This document shows positions 34,676 to 43,397 of a stretch of 64,000 bases of DNA, piece after piece. How positions within the stretch are numbered: the stretch's first letter is position 1; each line of letters starts with the position of its first letter. The stretch comes from Alphaproteobacteria bacterium (GTDB lineage: Bacteria; Pseudomonadota; Alphaproteobacteria; CALKHQ01): contig JAWKYB010000002.1 in assembly GCA_041396705.1 (NCBI GenBank), forward strand, positions 1-64,000. Reading direction: 5' to 3'. The notes beneath the pieces were generated by a model, which saw only the letters and a list, made by a program, of their open reading frames with translations, did not search any database and was not told the DNA's origin. The translations under genes were made by a program, and so were the position numbers.

Positions 34676-35809
34676 TCAGCCAGTCATTAACATTAGCTCT
34701 GCTATTTTCGCACCGAATTCGCTAGAAATTTCGGGCTGGTTCTGCCCTGCTAGGGAACTAACCATGAGAGACCCGAATTTTGGGCTGAAGTGACCCGTAT
34801 TGATCCAAATATCAGTCATTTGGCAGATATCTGGCCAAGCCAAACTTGGGTAATTCGAAAAATCTCGCACTTCGGCAATATTAGCCGTTGCAATTCGAAT
34901 TTCCTTCTCCATTTCAAGCCTATTCATCGCTTGAATTAAAATTAGCTCAAACGGATGCGTCGGCACTGAATAAAATATACACTCCACGTGTACCATCGAA
35001 CAACGCTTCACGATTCCCTCGACTGGGGACATCAATGTACTAATGTCTTGCGGATAATTCAGTTCGGCAGAGAAAAAGCCGGCGCTTGCCGCTCCATTTA
35101 CCAACCCATTGAACGCCGCTACGTCATTCATCATAGGAGCAGATGCGTCACGCACCCGCCACATACCATCCTGGGAAAAATAGCTTATTCGCCTCGACCC
35201 AGTTTCCTCAAGATAGTCATTCTCACGCAGCGTTGCCAGGGCGTCGCGGATTGCAGAAAAGGAAAGAAAGTAGCGAGATACTAACGATCCGACACTCTGA
35301 GGCGTCATGCGCACCCCAGAACCAAGCAAGTGTCTAGGAAACAGTTCTATGTAGATCTTTTGTATCCTTCGGTCATTTTTCAAAATATAATCAACTATGT
35401 ATTCGTATTCGGACATACGTCCGTCATCAATTCCTGCGTTATAGACCGTCAATCCAAATACGATCGACGCAAACTCTGGATCAATTGCCTGATTGGTTTT
35501 TGACGAACCTATGAATACAACCTCAGGCTGCTGACGCAATATGTCAATTTGCTTAAATGCACGCATATCCGCATTTTGGCGCGCCACCCGATCGATATTT
35601 ATTCCTCTCATGTTTATTGCCAAAGGGGAGATGCCATACGGGTCGACAAACGCAACCACTCCCCCCAGACTCAAGAGCGACAGCAATACCATTGCCAAAG
35701 TTGTAGCAACGTACCGATGGAATCGCCGGCATCGCCGTACGAGCGCGCCGTCTCGCGGACAGACGACTAATGAAAGATCCGGCCTGTCGCTTTTGCTTTC
35801 TTTTCGCAA
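34676..35809 (-). CDS. SGNH-hydrolase-like membrane-anchored protein, AT-rich cargo gene
   Basis: A 377-residue protein with one N-terminal membrane helix (about 35-55) and an exported domain starting VDPYGISPL. The motif VVFIGSSKTNQAIDP (about 96-110) looks like the serine nucleophile block of SGNH/AlgJ-like O-acyltransferases or esterases, and TGHFSPKFGSLM near the end could carry the catalytic His. Base composition is far more AT-rich than anything else in the window, and codon use differs, so it was acquired separately. Apparent start is TTG at 35809, six bases after the tail-fibre stop, with no good ribosome site. A surface-polysaccharide-modifying conversion gene is the best guess. Confidence 0.6.
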   Translation of the reverse strand: MRKESKSDRPDLSLVVCPRDGALVRRCRRFHRYVATTLAMVLLSLLSLGGVVAFVDPYGISPLAINMRGINIDRVARQNADMRAFKQIDILRQQPEVVFIGSSKTNQAIDPEFASIVFGLTVYNAGIDDGRMSEYEYIVDYILKNDRRIQKIYIELFPRHLLGSGVRMTPQSVGSLVSRYFLSFSAIRDALATLRENDYLEETGSRRISYFSQDGMWRVRDASAPMMNDVAAFNGLVNGAASAGFFSAELNYPQDISTLMSPVEGIVKRCSMVHVECIFYSVPTHPFELILIQAMNRLEMEKEIRIATANIAEVRDFSNYPSLAWPDICQMTDIWINTGHFSPKFGSLMVSSLAGQNQPEISSEFGAKIAELMLMTG

Positions 35810-35815
35810 TACTAA

Positions 35816-37456
35816 TTACAGTCGTGCATCAACATTGATGTGCGTTGCGGCCGACAATCCACTGCTTAGAAAACATGCGTCACCAGCGGTCAACCCGGCT
35901 GCGACAGTGATTGCCATCTGGGTCCGATCGAAATCGTTCAAAGCAAACGACACGTTGGTGGAATTGGTGTTTGTAACCCCGCGATGACGCACGAGAAAAC
36001 CTGACGCGCTACTCACACTCAAACTCGGAACCGTCCTCTTGCGCTGGAACGGCAGGACGCCCAGTGCGACCGTGCTGGAGTCGCAGAATCCGGCGCAGTA
36101 GCGGCCCGAAGCGACCGCGCCGATCCGCTCGAAATGGCGCTGGCACAGGCGCAGTTGCGTGTCGTAGGGGCGCGGCACGAACGGGCGCGCGGTGGGGCTG
36201 GCGACCAGGTTCACGGCGGAAAGATACAGCAAATCGTCGAGGGCGGCATCGCCGTTCTCGATCATCAGCAGCACGGCGATGTTGCTGGCCCCGACGGCAT
36301 CGATGGCGACGTCCTCCAGGGCGCAGGCGGCGAACGCGTCGCTCAGCGCGAAGGTGGCGGTGCCCTCCAGCGTCCAGCCGGCGGCCAGGGTCGGCGCGCC
36401 GCCCTCGCCGTTCCACGCCGCCACGATGTCGCGGGTCACGCTGTCGGCGGTGCCGGTCCAGCTGGCGATCACGGCGCGCAGCGTGTCGACCGCGACGTTG
36501 GCCGCCTTCTTGCGGGCAAGGAACGACAGGCTGACGCGCGCGCCCAGCGCCGGCGCAGCCTCGCGCGCCTCGACGATCTGGCACACGCCCGCGCGCCGCG
36601 CCGCGGTGGTCAAATCGATGAGGAGGCCGGTAGCGACGCCGGCCAGGCCGTCCGCCGCAGTGGCCCGGCCGAGTTCGACCGCGCCGTCGCCGTCGCTGAG
36701 CAGGATCCACTGGTCGAAGCCATAGGTGGCGTCGGCATTGGCCGGGGTCGTCGCGGCGGTGAATGCGGTGCCCTGCTGGGCCACCGCGAAGTCGCCGTTC
36801 AACAACAGGTTGGGCGGGTTGTCGGTGACGATCCCGCTCAGCTGCGAGCCGTCGCCGTCCGGCGCCAGCACGTCCGACCCCGGCACCAGGCCCAGGGTCG
36901 CCTGTGCCGCCGTCCGGTCGACGTCGTCGAGCAGCGTGGCGGCGAAGGCGGTCACCGGAACCAGCCCGACGTCGGCGGCGAGCACGTTGTGCAGCCCGTC
37001 GCCGGCCCCGTTCCAGCCGATCAGCGCGCCCGCGGCCGGACCCGGCAGCTCCAGCGCGGCCAGCGGCGACGAGACCGGCAGCGTCGCCGCCCGGCCCATC
37101 GCCTCGTCCAGCTCCTGCGCGATCATGGTCAGCCGGTCGAGCGCGCGCTCGTGCGATTCGGCCGGGAACGGATCGTTGGCGGTGTAGTCGGTCTCCTGGC
37201 TGCGGGCGGTGCGGCGATGGATCACCCAGTCCACCCCGGCCGCCGGCGCCGCCAGCGCATGCACCGTGCCGGGCGCGCCCTGTCCGCCGTCGACCGTGTA
37301 GTCGGTGGCCAGCGACAGCGCCGTCGCAGTCCCGTCGGCCGCATGGGCGCTCACCGCCAGGTCGGTCGCATCCAGGAAGGCGAACGGCACGGCGAAGTCG
37401 GTGGTGACGCCGTCGCCGGCATAGATCACCCGCGACAGCGTGGTGCTGACGGTCAT
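35816..37456 (-). CDS. Phage tail fibre protein, T7 gp17-like N-terminus
   Basis: A 546-residue protein. The first ~130 residues (TTLSRVIYAGDGVTTDFAVPFAFLDATDL...) match the T7 tail-fibre attachment domain that binds the tail. A linker follows, then a carbohydrate-binding-like beta domain (NLLLNGDFAVAQQGTAF...) and a variable C-terminus. The last ~60 residues are encoded by lower-GC DNA continuous with the AT-rich gene downstream, suggesting tip replacement by recombination. GGAG lies six bases before the ATG at 37456. Confidence 0.85.
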   Translation of the reverse strand: MTVSTTLSRVIYAGDGVTTDFAVPFAFLDATDLAVSAHAADGTATALSLATDYTVDGGQGAPGTVHALAAPAAGVDWVIHRRTARSQETDYTANDPFPAESHERALDRLTMIAQELDEAMGRAATLPVSSPLAALELPGPAAGALIGWNGAGDGLHNVLAADVGLVPVTAFAATLLDDVDRTAAQATLGLVPGSDVLAPDGDGSQLSGIVTDNPPNLLLNGDFAVAQQGTAFTAATTPANADATYGFDQWILLSDGDGAVELGRATAADGLAGVATGLLIDLTTAARRAGVCQIVEAREAAPALGARVSLSFLARKKAANVAVDTLRAVIASWTGTADSVTRDIVAAWNGEGGAPTLAAGWTLEGTATFALSDAFAACALEDVAIDAVGASNIAVLLMIENGDAALDDLLYLSAVNLVASPTARPFVPRPYDTQLRLCQRHFERIGAVASGRYCAGFCDSSTVALGVLPFQRKRTVPSLSVSSASGFLVRHRGVTNTNSTNVSFALNDFDRTQMAITVAAGLTAGDACFLSSGLSAATHINVDARL

Positions 37457-37626
37457 GGCCATCTCCGCGATTGGTGGTATGTCGGTGGGCGCGGTGCCCC
37501 GGCGCGCGGTCGGCCCGAGCCGGGCGCACGCGCAGGCGCCAGCGCGAGTCTCGGCCCGCGACGGCCCATTCGTTCGGATCTCGGGCGTTCGGCGCTGCGG
37601 CCTTCGCCGCGCCGCAGCCGGGCGGC

Positions 37627-38304
37627 TCAGCCCCGGTTCGGCGGTCCCAGCTCCGCCAGCAGGCGGCGCAGCTCGTCCTCGCCATAGAGCCGGCGCAGCG
37701 CCGCGGCGGCGGCGGCCGGGTCGCGCGGCAGCACCACGTCGAAGCTCGACGCCGGGCGCGGCGGCGGCGGTGCCGGTTGCGCCGGCTGCGCCTGCGGGCG
37801 CAGCCCGACCGGCAGCGGCGGCACGCCGTCCTCGTCGACGCCGGGCTGCAGCCGCGGCTCCATCCGCTCGCTGCGCCGGGCCGCCGGTGCCGCCGGGGCC
37901 GCCATCGCCGGCTCCACCCGCAGCTGGCCGCTGGAGCGCGTGGTGCCGACCTCGGGCTCGTCCACCGGTCGGGTCTCGCGGCGCCGCTCGCGTTTGCGCG
38001 ACGGCCGGAAGCTGCCGATGATCAGGCTCATGCACACCCACGAGGCGAAGCTGATCGCCACCGCGATGCCGGCCCGCAACGGCGCATCCGCCTTCACCTG
38101 TTCCCAGTCCACCGCCTGCGGCAGCTCCTGGAACGGCACGCCGAGCTGGTCCTGGAGGTGGATGGCATAGGCCACGGCGGCCCAGATCAGCGCCAGCAGC
38201 AGCACCAGCCACAGGCGCCGCGACAGCAGGCCGATGACGATGAAGCCCAGGGATGACAGCAGGTCGCCGAAGGTAACGATGACCTGCGCCAGGAATTCTT
38301 GCAC
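37627..38304 (-). CDS. Phage-block membrane protein with two helices
   Basis: A 225-residue protein, starting at GTG 38304 (VQEFLAQVIVTFGDLL). Membrane helices at about 15-45 (LGFIVIGLLSRRLWLVLLLALIWAAVAYAI) and about 72-92 (AGIAVAISFASWVCMSLIIG). The rest is a basic, Pro-rich tail ending LRRLYGEDELRRLLAELGPPNRG. It sits between virion genes and the tail fibre. It could be a holin or an internal virion membrane protein; I cannot decide. Confidence 0.5.
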   Translation of the reverse strand: MQEFLAQVIVTFGDLLSSLGFIVIGLLSRRLWLVLLLALIWAAVAYAIHLQDQLGVPFQELPQAVDWEQVKADAPLRAGIAVAISFASWVCMSLIIGSFRPSRKRERRRETRPVDEPEVGTTRSSGQLRVEPAMAAPAAPAARRSERMEPRLQPGVDEDGVPPLPVGLRPQAQPAQPAPPPPRPASSFDVVLPRDPAAAAAALRRLYGEDELRRLLAELGPPNRG

Positions 38305-38389
38305 GATTGCCGCACTCCGTTCCGCCTGCCGGGCTGCCGCACCTGCCGCGTCGGGCCGGCCGGCCGCTGGCGCGGCCGACCTCGGACGG

Positions 38390-39016
38390 GCCCGCTCCGG
38401 TGCCGGGGGCCGCAGTTGCCCGCCGGAACATGGCCAAAATCGTGTCACCGTCAAGCATAACCTCGGTCAGCCGGCGATAGGCCGGGTGGCCGGCCAGGCC
38501 GCGGGTGCCGGTCATGAAATCCAGCATGCCGTCCAGATAGAAGCAGAAGCGGTCGCGGAAGCGGTTGAGCTCGGCCAGCACCGGCCCCGGCGCCAGCCCC
38601 TCGCTGACCATCGTGTCCTGGACCGCGACCATGCGCCGGCACAGCGCGGCAAGCACCGCGACCTGCTGCTCGATCTCCGTTGCGATCACGTTTCGTTCCG
38701 CACACAACGCGGCCAGCCGGCGCGCCCGGCCGTCGGCGGGCACCGCTTCCGGCCGCGCCGCCGGCGCGGTGTGGCGGTGGCGCGGACGCAGGCCGGCCAG
38801 GTCGCAGGCCACATCCAGGTCGGCGGCGAGCACGGTCTGGCCGGTCAGCTGCCGGCGCAGGCCGGCCAGCTCGCGCCGCGCCCCGGCGTCGCCGTCGCGG
38901 GCCAGCGGCGCCAGCGCGCGCGACTGCGCCTCCAGCGCCACCAGCCTGGCGAACGCCTCGTCCCGGGCCGCCACCGGCGGCGCGGACGGGCGCGCGACGG
39001 TCCGTCCCCCGCTCAT
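38390..39016 (-). CDS. Phage-block protein of unknown function, 3' end unclear
   Basis: Starts at ATG 39016, overlapping the previous stop as ATGA. About 200 residues look coded: helical, Ala/Arg-rich, through AALCRRMVAVQDTMVSEGLAPGPVLAELNRFRDRFCFYLDGMLDFMTGTRG to LDGDTILAMF. After that the frame turns into Arg/Gly-rich noise and stays open through the next gene and into the tail fibre. The natural stop has therefore been lost to an indel near 38300-38420, or the true end is unusual. End coordinate is an estimate. Confidence 0.5.
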
Positions 39017-39480
39017 TGCCAGCCATGCCGCCGCGCGGCCCCCGCCAGCGTCCGCAGCACGAACGGGTCGAATCGCAGCCCGCTTTCCTTCAGGAACAGG
39101 TCCAGTTCGGCGCCGCCCAGCCGCTCGATCGCGCTGTCGGCCTGGGCCATGTTGCGGTCGAAATCGCCGCCCCACCGCGCCCGCAGATAGGATTCGCCGG
39201 CGCCGGACAGCGTGTCCTGCGCGGCCAGCGGCGGCGCATAGGGGTCGACCACCTCGTTGAACCGGTCGACCAGCAGCTTGGCCTCGGCCGCGTCCAGGCC
39301 GGCCGCCCGGAACCAGGACTGCACCACGGCCAGCGCCTGCCGGTGGTCCTCCAGCGGCACCTCCGGGTCGAGATAGGCTGCCGAGAGGTCGTAGGTGTCT
39401 TCGCGGAAATAGTCCGGCGTCGCGCCCGCCGACCGGTCGACCGGCGCGACGGCGTGCACTTGGTTTGCCTGTGCCTGCAT
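39013..39480 (-). CDS. Phage-block protein of unknown function
   Basis: A 155-residue acidic protein with a good ribosome site (GGGGAGG) before the ATG at 39480. It contains LRARWGGDFDRNMAQADSAIERLGGAELDLFLKESGLRFDPFVLRTLAG. A W-G-x-D-F-x-x-N helix of this sort occurs in some phage scaffolding or virion-assembly proteins, but I am not certain of the family. It lies directly after the gp14-like gene. Confidence 0.55.
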   Translation of the reverse strand: MQAQANQVHAVAPVDRSAGATPDYFREDTYDLSAAYLDPEVPLEDHRQALAVVQSWFRAAGLDAAEAKLLVDRFNEVVDPYAPPLAAQDTLSGAGESYLRARWGGDFDRNMAQADSAIERLGGAELDLFLKESGLRFDPFVLRTLAGAARRHGWQ

Positions 39481-39573
39481 GGGTGCCTCCCCTGCTCCCG
39501 CTGCGCGGGCCCGCGGCCCGCGGATGCGTTTCCAGTCCCGTCCGTCGCGGCCGGCCGGCCGCGGCGTCTATCG

Positions 39574-39999
39574 CTACTCCGCCGTGCGCAGCGCGCGATT
39601 GGCCTGCGCCAGGTCGCCGACAAGGCCGTCGACGCCCTGCAACAGCGCATGGCCGGCCTGGCTTCGCGCCTGCCCGGCGCGGTGCAGATGGCCCCGCGCT
39701 GCCGCCGCGCCTTCGCTCTCGATGCGCCGCGCCTCCAGTTCGCCCTCGGCCGCCAGGTCGGTCAGCACCTCCACCGGCGAGCCCTCGATCGTGACGCCGG
39801 CCGCTCCGAGCCGCGCCCGGGCCCGGCCCAGGTCGCGCCGGATTGCCCGCCGCTTCTCGAAGGCGTCCGCCGCCGCCTGCGCAACCGCCGCATCGGCCTG
39901 CTGCCGGCTGGCGGCGGCATCGTCGCGGCTGGCCGCCACCGACTGGATCGCCTGCAGCGCGCCCAACCCGGCGGAAATCAGGAATTCGGTACCCCCCAT
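39574..39999 (-). CDS. Internal virion protein, gp14-like
   Basis: A 141-residue Ala-rich helical protein. The start MGGTEFLISAGLGALQAIQSV and repeated ADAAVAQAAADAFEKRRAIRRDLGRARARLGAAGVTIEGSPVEVL match the layout of T7 gp14-type internal core proteins (short hydrophobic N-terminus, then helix with an R-x-G-x-x-G-V segment). Position after the gp12-like and gp13-like genes supports it. Confidence 0.65.
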   Translation of the reverse strand: MGGTEFLISAGLGALQAIQSVAASRDDAAASRQQADAAVAQAAADAFEKRRAIRRDLGRARARLGAAGVTIEGSPVEVLTDLAAEGELEARRIESEGAAAARGHLHRAGQARSQAGHALLQGVDGLVGDLAQANRALRTAE

Positions 40000-40003
40000 G
40001 GCC

Positions 40004-40462
40004 TCAGTCCCTCGTCCGTGCATAAAGGTGCGCATCGCGGCCGTCCGGCCCGTAGGCCCGCATCAGGCCCTCGCATTCGAACCCCAGCATCCGGGCCCAG
40101 CGGTGTCCCGCCGCGAACTCGGCGTCGACAGCAGTCTCGATCCGGCGCATTCGTTGGTGTGCGAGGAATCCCACAACGGCACGGTGAATCGCCGTCAGGC
40201 TGTGTCCGGCGTCACAGGCCAGCAGCGCCCAGGCGTGGCCGCGCTGCGCCGTCAGCCGCACCACGCCGGCGCAGCCCACCACCCGATCGCCGCACAGGCC
40301 GGCGAAGGCCGGGCCCGCCTCGGCCAGCATCGCGCCATAGCCCGGCTCGGCCACCAGCGGCGCCAGCACCGCCTGCGCCGGCTGCAGCCGCAGCCGCGTC
40401 AGGTGGCCGGCCGTCATCGGCACCACGACCATCGGCGCCGCCTTCGTCGGTCCGACGCTCAT
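40004..40462 (-). CDS. GNAT-like phage protein, gp13-like (DUF2833)
   Basis: A 152-residue acetyltransferase-fold protein: CGDRVVGCAGVVRLTAQRGHAWALLA then HRWARMLGFECEGLMRAYGPDGRDAHLYARTRD, a GNAT C-terminal half. T7 gp13 homologues have this fold and lie just after gp12, as here. ATG at 40462 overlaps the tail-tube B stop as ATGA. Whether it acetylates anything is unknown. Confidence 0.7.
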   Translation of the reverse strand: MSVGPTKAAPMVVVPMTAGHLTRLRLQPAQAVLAPLVAEPGYGAMLAEAGPAFAGLCGDRVVGCAGVVRLTAQRGHAWALLACDAGHSLTAIHRAVVGFLAHQRMRRIETAVDAEFAAGHRWARMLGFECEGLMRAYGPDGRDAHLYARTRD

Positions 40463-42513
40463 CGGTCCTGCGTCACCAGCTGCGGCATGATCGCGACGAT
40501 GGTCGCCGGCAGCGGGTCGCGGCAGGCGACGACGACGCGCCCGCCGGTCTCGTAGCCGCCCGGCCAGGCGATGTCGGCGTCGCCGCTGAACAGTGCCGGC
40601 GGCGCCCCCATCGGTGCCGACGGCGGCCGGAACCGGGCCTGCGGCACCGGGTCGAGCGCGTCGTCGGCGGCGCCGGCTTCCAGCCCCAGCGTGCGATGGC
40701 AGTGGATGACGCAGCGGTGCAGGCGCTTGATCTTGCCCTGGGCGGTGCCGGTGGCGGAGCCGGCCTCCAGGTTCAGCGTCTCCAGCAGCGAGACGAAGCC
40801 GAGGCCGACATGCACGGTCGAGGCCGCCCGCTCCAGCGCGATCGCGCCGCCGACGACGATCCGGTCCGGGTGGGTCGCGCCGTCGGCCAGCACCGCCACG
40901 GTCTCGCCCTCCAGATGATCGAGGCCGGCGATCGCCGTCGCCGGCGCGCCCTGGTAGCTCAGCCCGGCATCGACGTAGTAGGCGTCGGCGGCCTCGGCGC
41001 CGTCGCCCAGCGTCGCCTCCATCCGCTCGATCGTCCGCACCGTGGCGCCGTCGATCCGGCGGCGGACCGCCAGCCACAGCTCGTCGCGCGCACCGTCGGG
41101 TGCCGGAATGCAGGCGACGCTTTCCACCGCCGCCGGTTGCGTGCGCGCCGCGTCCGACCAGCCGCCCAGCGTATGCAGGTGCCAGGCCACCACGTCCTGC
41201 TCGCGGGCATAGCTCAGGCCCAGCAGCCGCCCGTCGTCGCGAACCAGCCACAGCACGCTGTCGGGCTCCTGCTGGAACGCCATCTCGACGATGCCGGGCT
41301 CGGCCAGGTGGGTCGCCAGCAGGCTGACGTCCGGCGAGCGGAAGCCGTCGTCCTCGAACACGAAGGCATGCTCGCGCAGCCGTCGCCGTGCCCGCTGCAC
41401 GTAGAGGATGGCCTTGCCGATCCGCTCCGGCGCCACGTCGGCGCTGCCGAAGTTGGTCGAGCGGCTGGCCTGCACATTGGCCGGCGTCAGCGCCTCGCCC
41501 AGCGACGACGGCCGGATCAGCCACTCGCCGCCGACCGTGCCGGCGATCAGCCCCTTCTCGTCGTCGGCCAGCCAGCGCACCACGTTGACGTCGTTGGCGT
41601 TCAGCGTGATCGCAACCGCGTGGTCGTCCACCACGGTGCCGTCGGGCTCCGACGGCGTGAAGCTCTCGTAGTCGCCGCTGCGCGACATGTCGATGCGCTG
41701 CGGCGTGCCGGTCGCCCCGGCGAAGCACAGCCGGTCCTGGAAGAAGGTGCACACCGCCGGCCAGCCGGTGGTCGCCGACCACGCGCCCAGCCGCCAGTGG
41801 GTGGAGGCCGCGGCACCGCCGCCGGCGGCCTGCTGCCAGTCGACGCTGACCTGGGTCGCGCCGGCGTAGGCCGCGATGCGCGCCCAGCCCCAGTTCGCCG
41901 ATGCCGACCCGCGCCAGCGCAGCAGCCGGCCGACATCGCTGGCCGCGAACAGCGCGGCGCTGGCGGTCAGCGTCACGCCGGCGCCGGAAGCCGCCGCCGG
42001 GGTCAGCGTCACCGCGCCGATGTTCTGCGGCAGATAGGGGCCGTCCTTGAACGCATAGTCGGCCAGCGTCCAGTCGACGTGGCTGGTCCGGCTCAGCGTG
42101 CGCGGCGGGTGCGCCGGATGCACCAGGTACAGCACGTCGGCGGACTGGGCGAAGCGCAACCGCGCCAGATCGGCCGCGCCATAGGGCGTCGCCACCTCCA
42201 CCGGCACGCCGGGGCTGGCCTCGACCTGGCCGTGGTCGCGATAGACCCGCAGCGATCCGTCGCCGAACTCCAGCACATAGGCCTGGGCCACCGAGAATTC
42301 GAACGGGATCAGCCGGCACGGCATCGCCGCGGACTTCGCCGCCGCCACGTGCCGGGTGCCGCCGCGCCGGACCGCCGGACCGTGCAGCAGCGGGAACATG
42401 TTGCGCATCCGGCGGCAGGCGTTGGCGTATTTGGCGATATCGACCCGCCCTTCCAGCGTCGGCGCGAATTCGCCGGCCGTGAAATTGGTCTGGATCGGCG
42501 AGGCTTTCGGCAT
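40459..42513 (-). CDS. Tail tubular protein B (gp12/nozzle-like)
   Basis: A 684-residue structural protein. The opening MPKASPIQTNFTAGEFAPTLEGRVDIAKYANACRRMRNMFPLLHGPAVRRGGTRHVAA is characteristic of podovirus nozzle proteins, followed by long beta-rich propeller segments (CTFFQDRLCFAGATGTPQRIDMSRSGDYESF). AAGGA lies eight bases before the ATG at 42513. It would close the tail tube below the gp11-like adaptor encoded just upstream. Confidence 0.85.
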   Translation of the reverse strand: MPKASPIQTNFTAGEFAPTLEGRVDIAKYANACRRMRNMFPLLHGPAVRRGGTRHVAAAKSAAMPCRLIPFEFSVAQAYVLEFGDGSLRVYRDHGQVEASPGVPVEVATPYGAADLARLRFAQSADVLYLVHPAHPPRTLSRTSHVDWTLADYAFKDGPYLPQNIGAVTLTPAAASGAGVTLTASAALFAASDVGRLLRWRGSASANWGWARIAAYAGATQVSVDWQQAAGGGAAASTHWRLGAWSATTGWPAVCTFFQDRLCFAGATGTPQRIDMSRSGDYESFTPSEPDGTVVDDHAVAITLNANDVNVVRWLADDEKGLIAGTVGGEWLIRPSSLGEALTPANVQASRSTNFGSADVAPERIGKAILYVQRARRRLREHAFVFEDDGFRSPDVSLLATHLAEPGIVEMAFQQEPDSVLWLVRDDGRLLGLSYAREQDVVAWHLHTLGGWSDAARTQPAAVESVACIPAPDGARDELWLAVRRRIDGATVRTIERMEATLGDGAEAADAYYVDAGLSYQGAPATAIAGLDHLEGETVAVLADGATHPDRIVVGGAIALERAASTVHVGLGFVSLLETLNLEAGSATGTAQGKIKRLHRCVIHCHRTLGLEAGAADDALDPVPQARFRPPSAPMGAPPALFSGDADIAWPGGYETGGRVVVACRDPLPATIVAIMPQLVTQDR

Positions 42514-42626
42514 CGGCGCGGTCCTTCGGCAATGGCTTGTTTCGGGCACGCCGACCGCCCGGCGCCCCATCGGGGCGGGGCAAGGCCTGCGGCGCGTCGG
42601 GTGGTGGAAGGGTGAGAGACAGTGCG

Positions 42627-43199
42627 CTAGCGTCGCGCCAGCACCCAGGGCGATTCCGCCGGAGCCGGCGGCACGCCTTCCTGGCCGTCGGCCGCACGGG
42701 CGCGGGCCAGCACGGCGTCATTGTCGTCCGCCAGCAACTGGCGCTTGGTGTTGGACTGGGTCAGCGCCTCGCACAGCTCCAGCGCCAGCCGCGCCGCCAG
42801 CGCCTCGGCCAGCAGCGGGTCGAACAGGTTGGGGTCGGCGATGCGGCGGAGATAGCGGATCGCCAGCGGCGCCGGCGCGTCGGTCAGCACGGCGCGCCCC
42901 TCGACCGTCCAGCGCGGTTCCGGCCCACCGTCGTCCGGCGCCACCGCCAGCACGCGCAGGCAGTCGACCGGCAGCGGGAACGCGCGGGCGAAGCCCCAGG
43001 CCGGCGCCTGCGCCTCCGCCGGCAGCAGCGCGCGGGCGATGGCGCAGTTCCAAGGGTGGTCGCGCAGCACCGCGTCGCGCACCGCCGCGAACAGGCGCGC
43101 ACAGGCCCGGCTCGCCTTGACGTCGTCGTCCAGCGAGACGATGGGCGGCTCGCCCAGCTTGTCGAGCGCGCGGTTGCAGATCTCGACCACGGATGCCAT
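42627..43199 (-). CDS. Tail tubular protein A (gp11-like adaptor)
   Basis: A 190-residue protein. MASVVEICNRALDKLGEPPIVSLDDDVKASRACARLFAAVRDAVLRDHPWNCAIARALL is the signature N-terminus of gp11-type podovirus adaptors. It would form the dodecameric ring between portal and nozzle. GGGAGG precedes the ATG at 43199. It is separated from the capsid genes by a ~1.8 kb stretch holding tandem repeats and a VOC gene. Confidence 0.88.
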   Translation of the reverse strand: MASVVEICNRALDKLGEPPIVSLDDDVKASRACARLFAAVRDAVLRDHPWNCAIARALLPAEAQAPAWGFARAFPLPVDCLRVLAVAPDDGGPEPRWTVEGRAVLTDAPAPLAIRYLRRIADPNLFDPLLAEALAARLALELCEALTQSNTKRQLLADDNDAVLARARAADGQEGVPPAPAESPWVLARR

Positions 43200-43397
43200 G
43201 GCGACGCCTCCCGTCCGGTGGGTTCGGCCATGCGCCGGCACCCGGCGCCCCGCCGCGCGGCGGGTGCGCCCGGCCGCCGTCCGGCCCCGGTTGAACAGAA
43301 AGTGGTTGAATGGAAACTGCCGGCCGACCCGCGCAAAGCCGCCGCGCCGGCTTCACCCGCACCCGTGCGCGCCCGACCACCCGTTGCCAAAGCAACT

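Noticed and set aside
40004..42721. 905-codon frame across the tail-tube B gene
   Set aside because: Only its last 153 codons (the GNAT-like gene) look coded; the rest is antiframe noise over a clear gp12-like protein.
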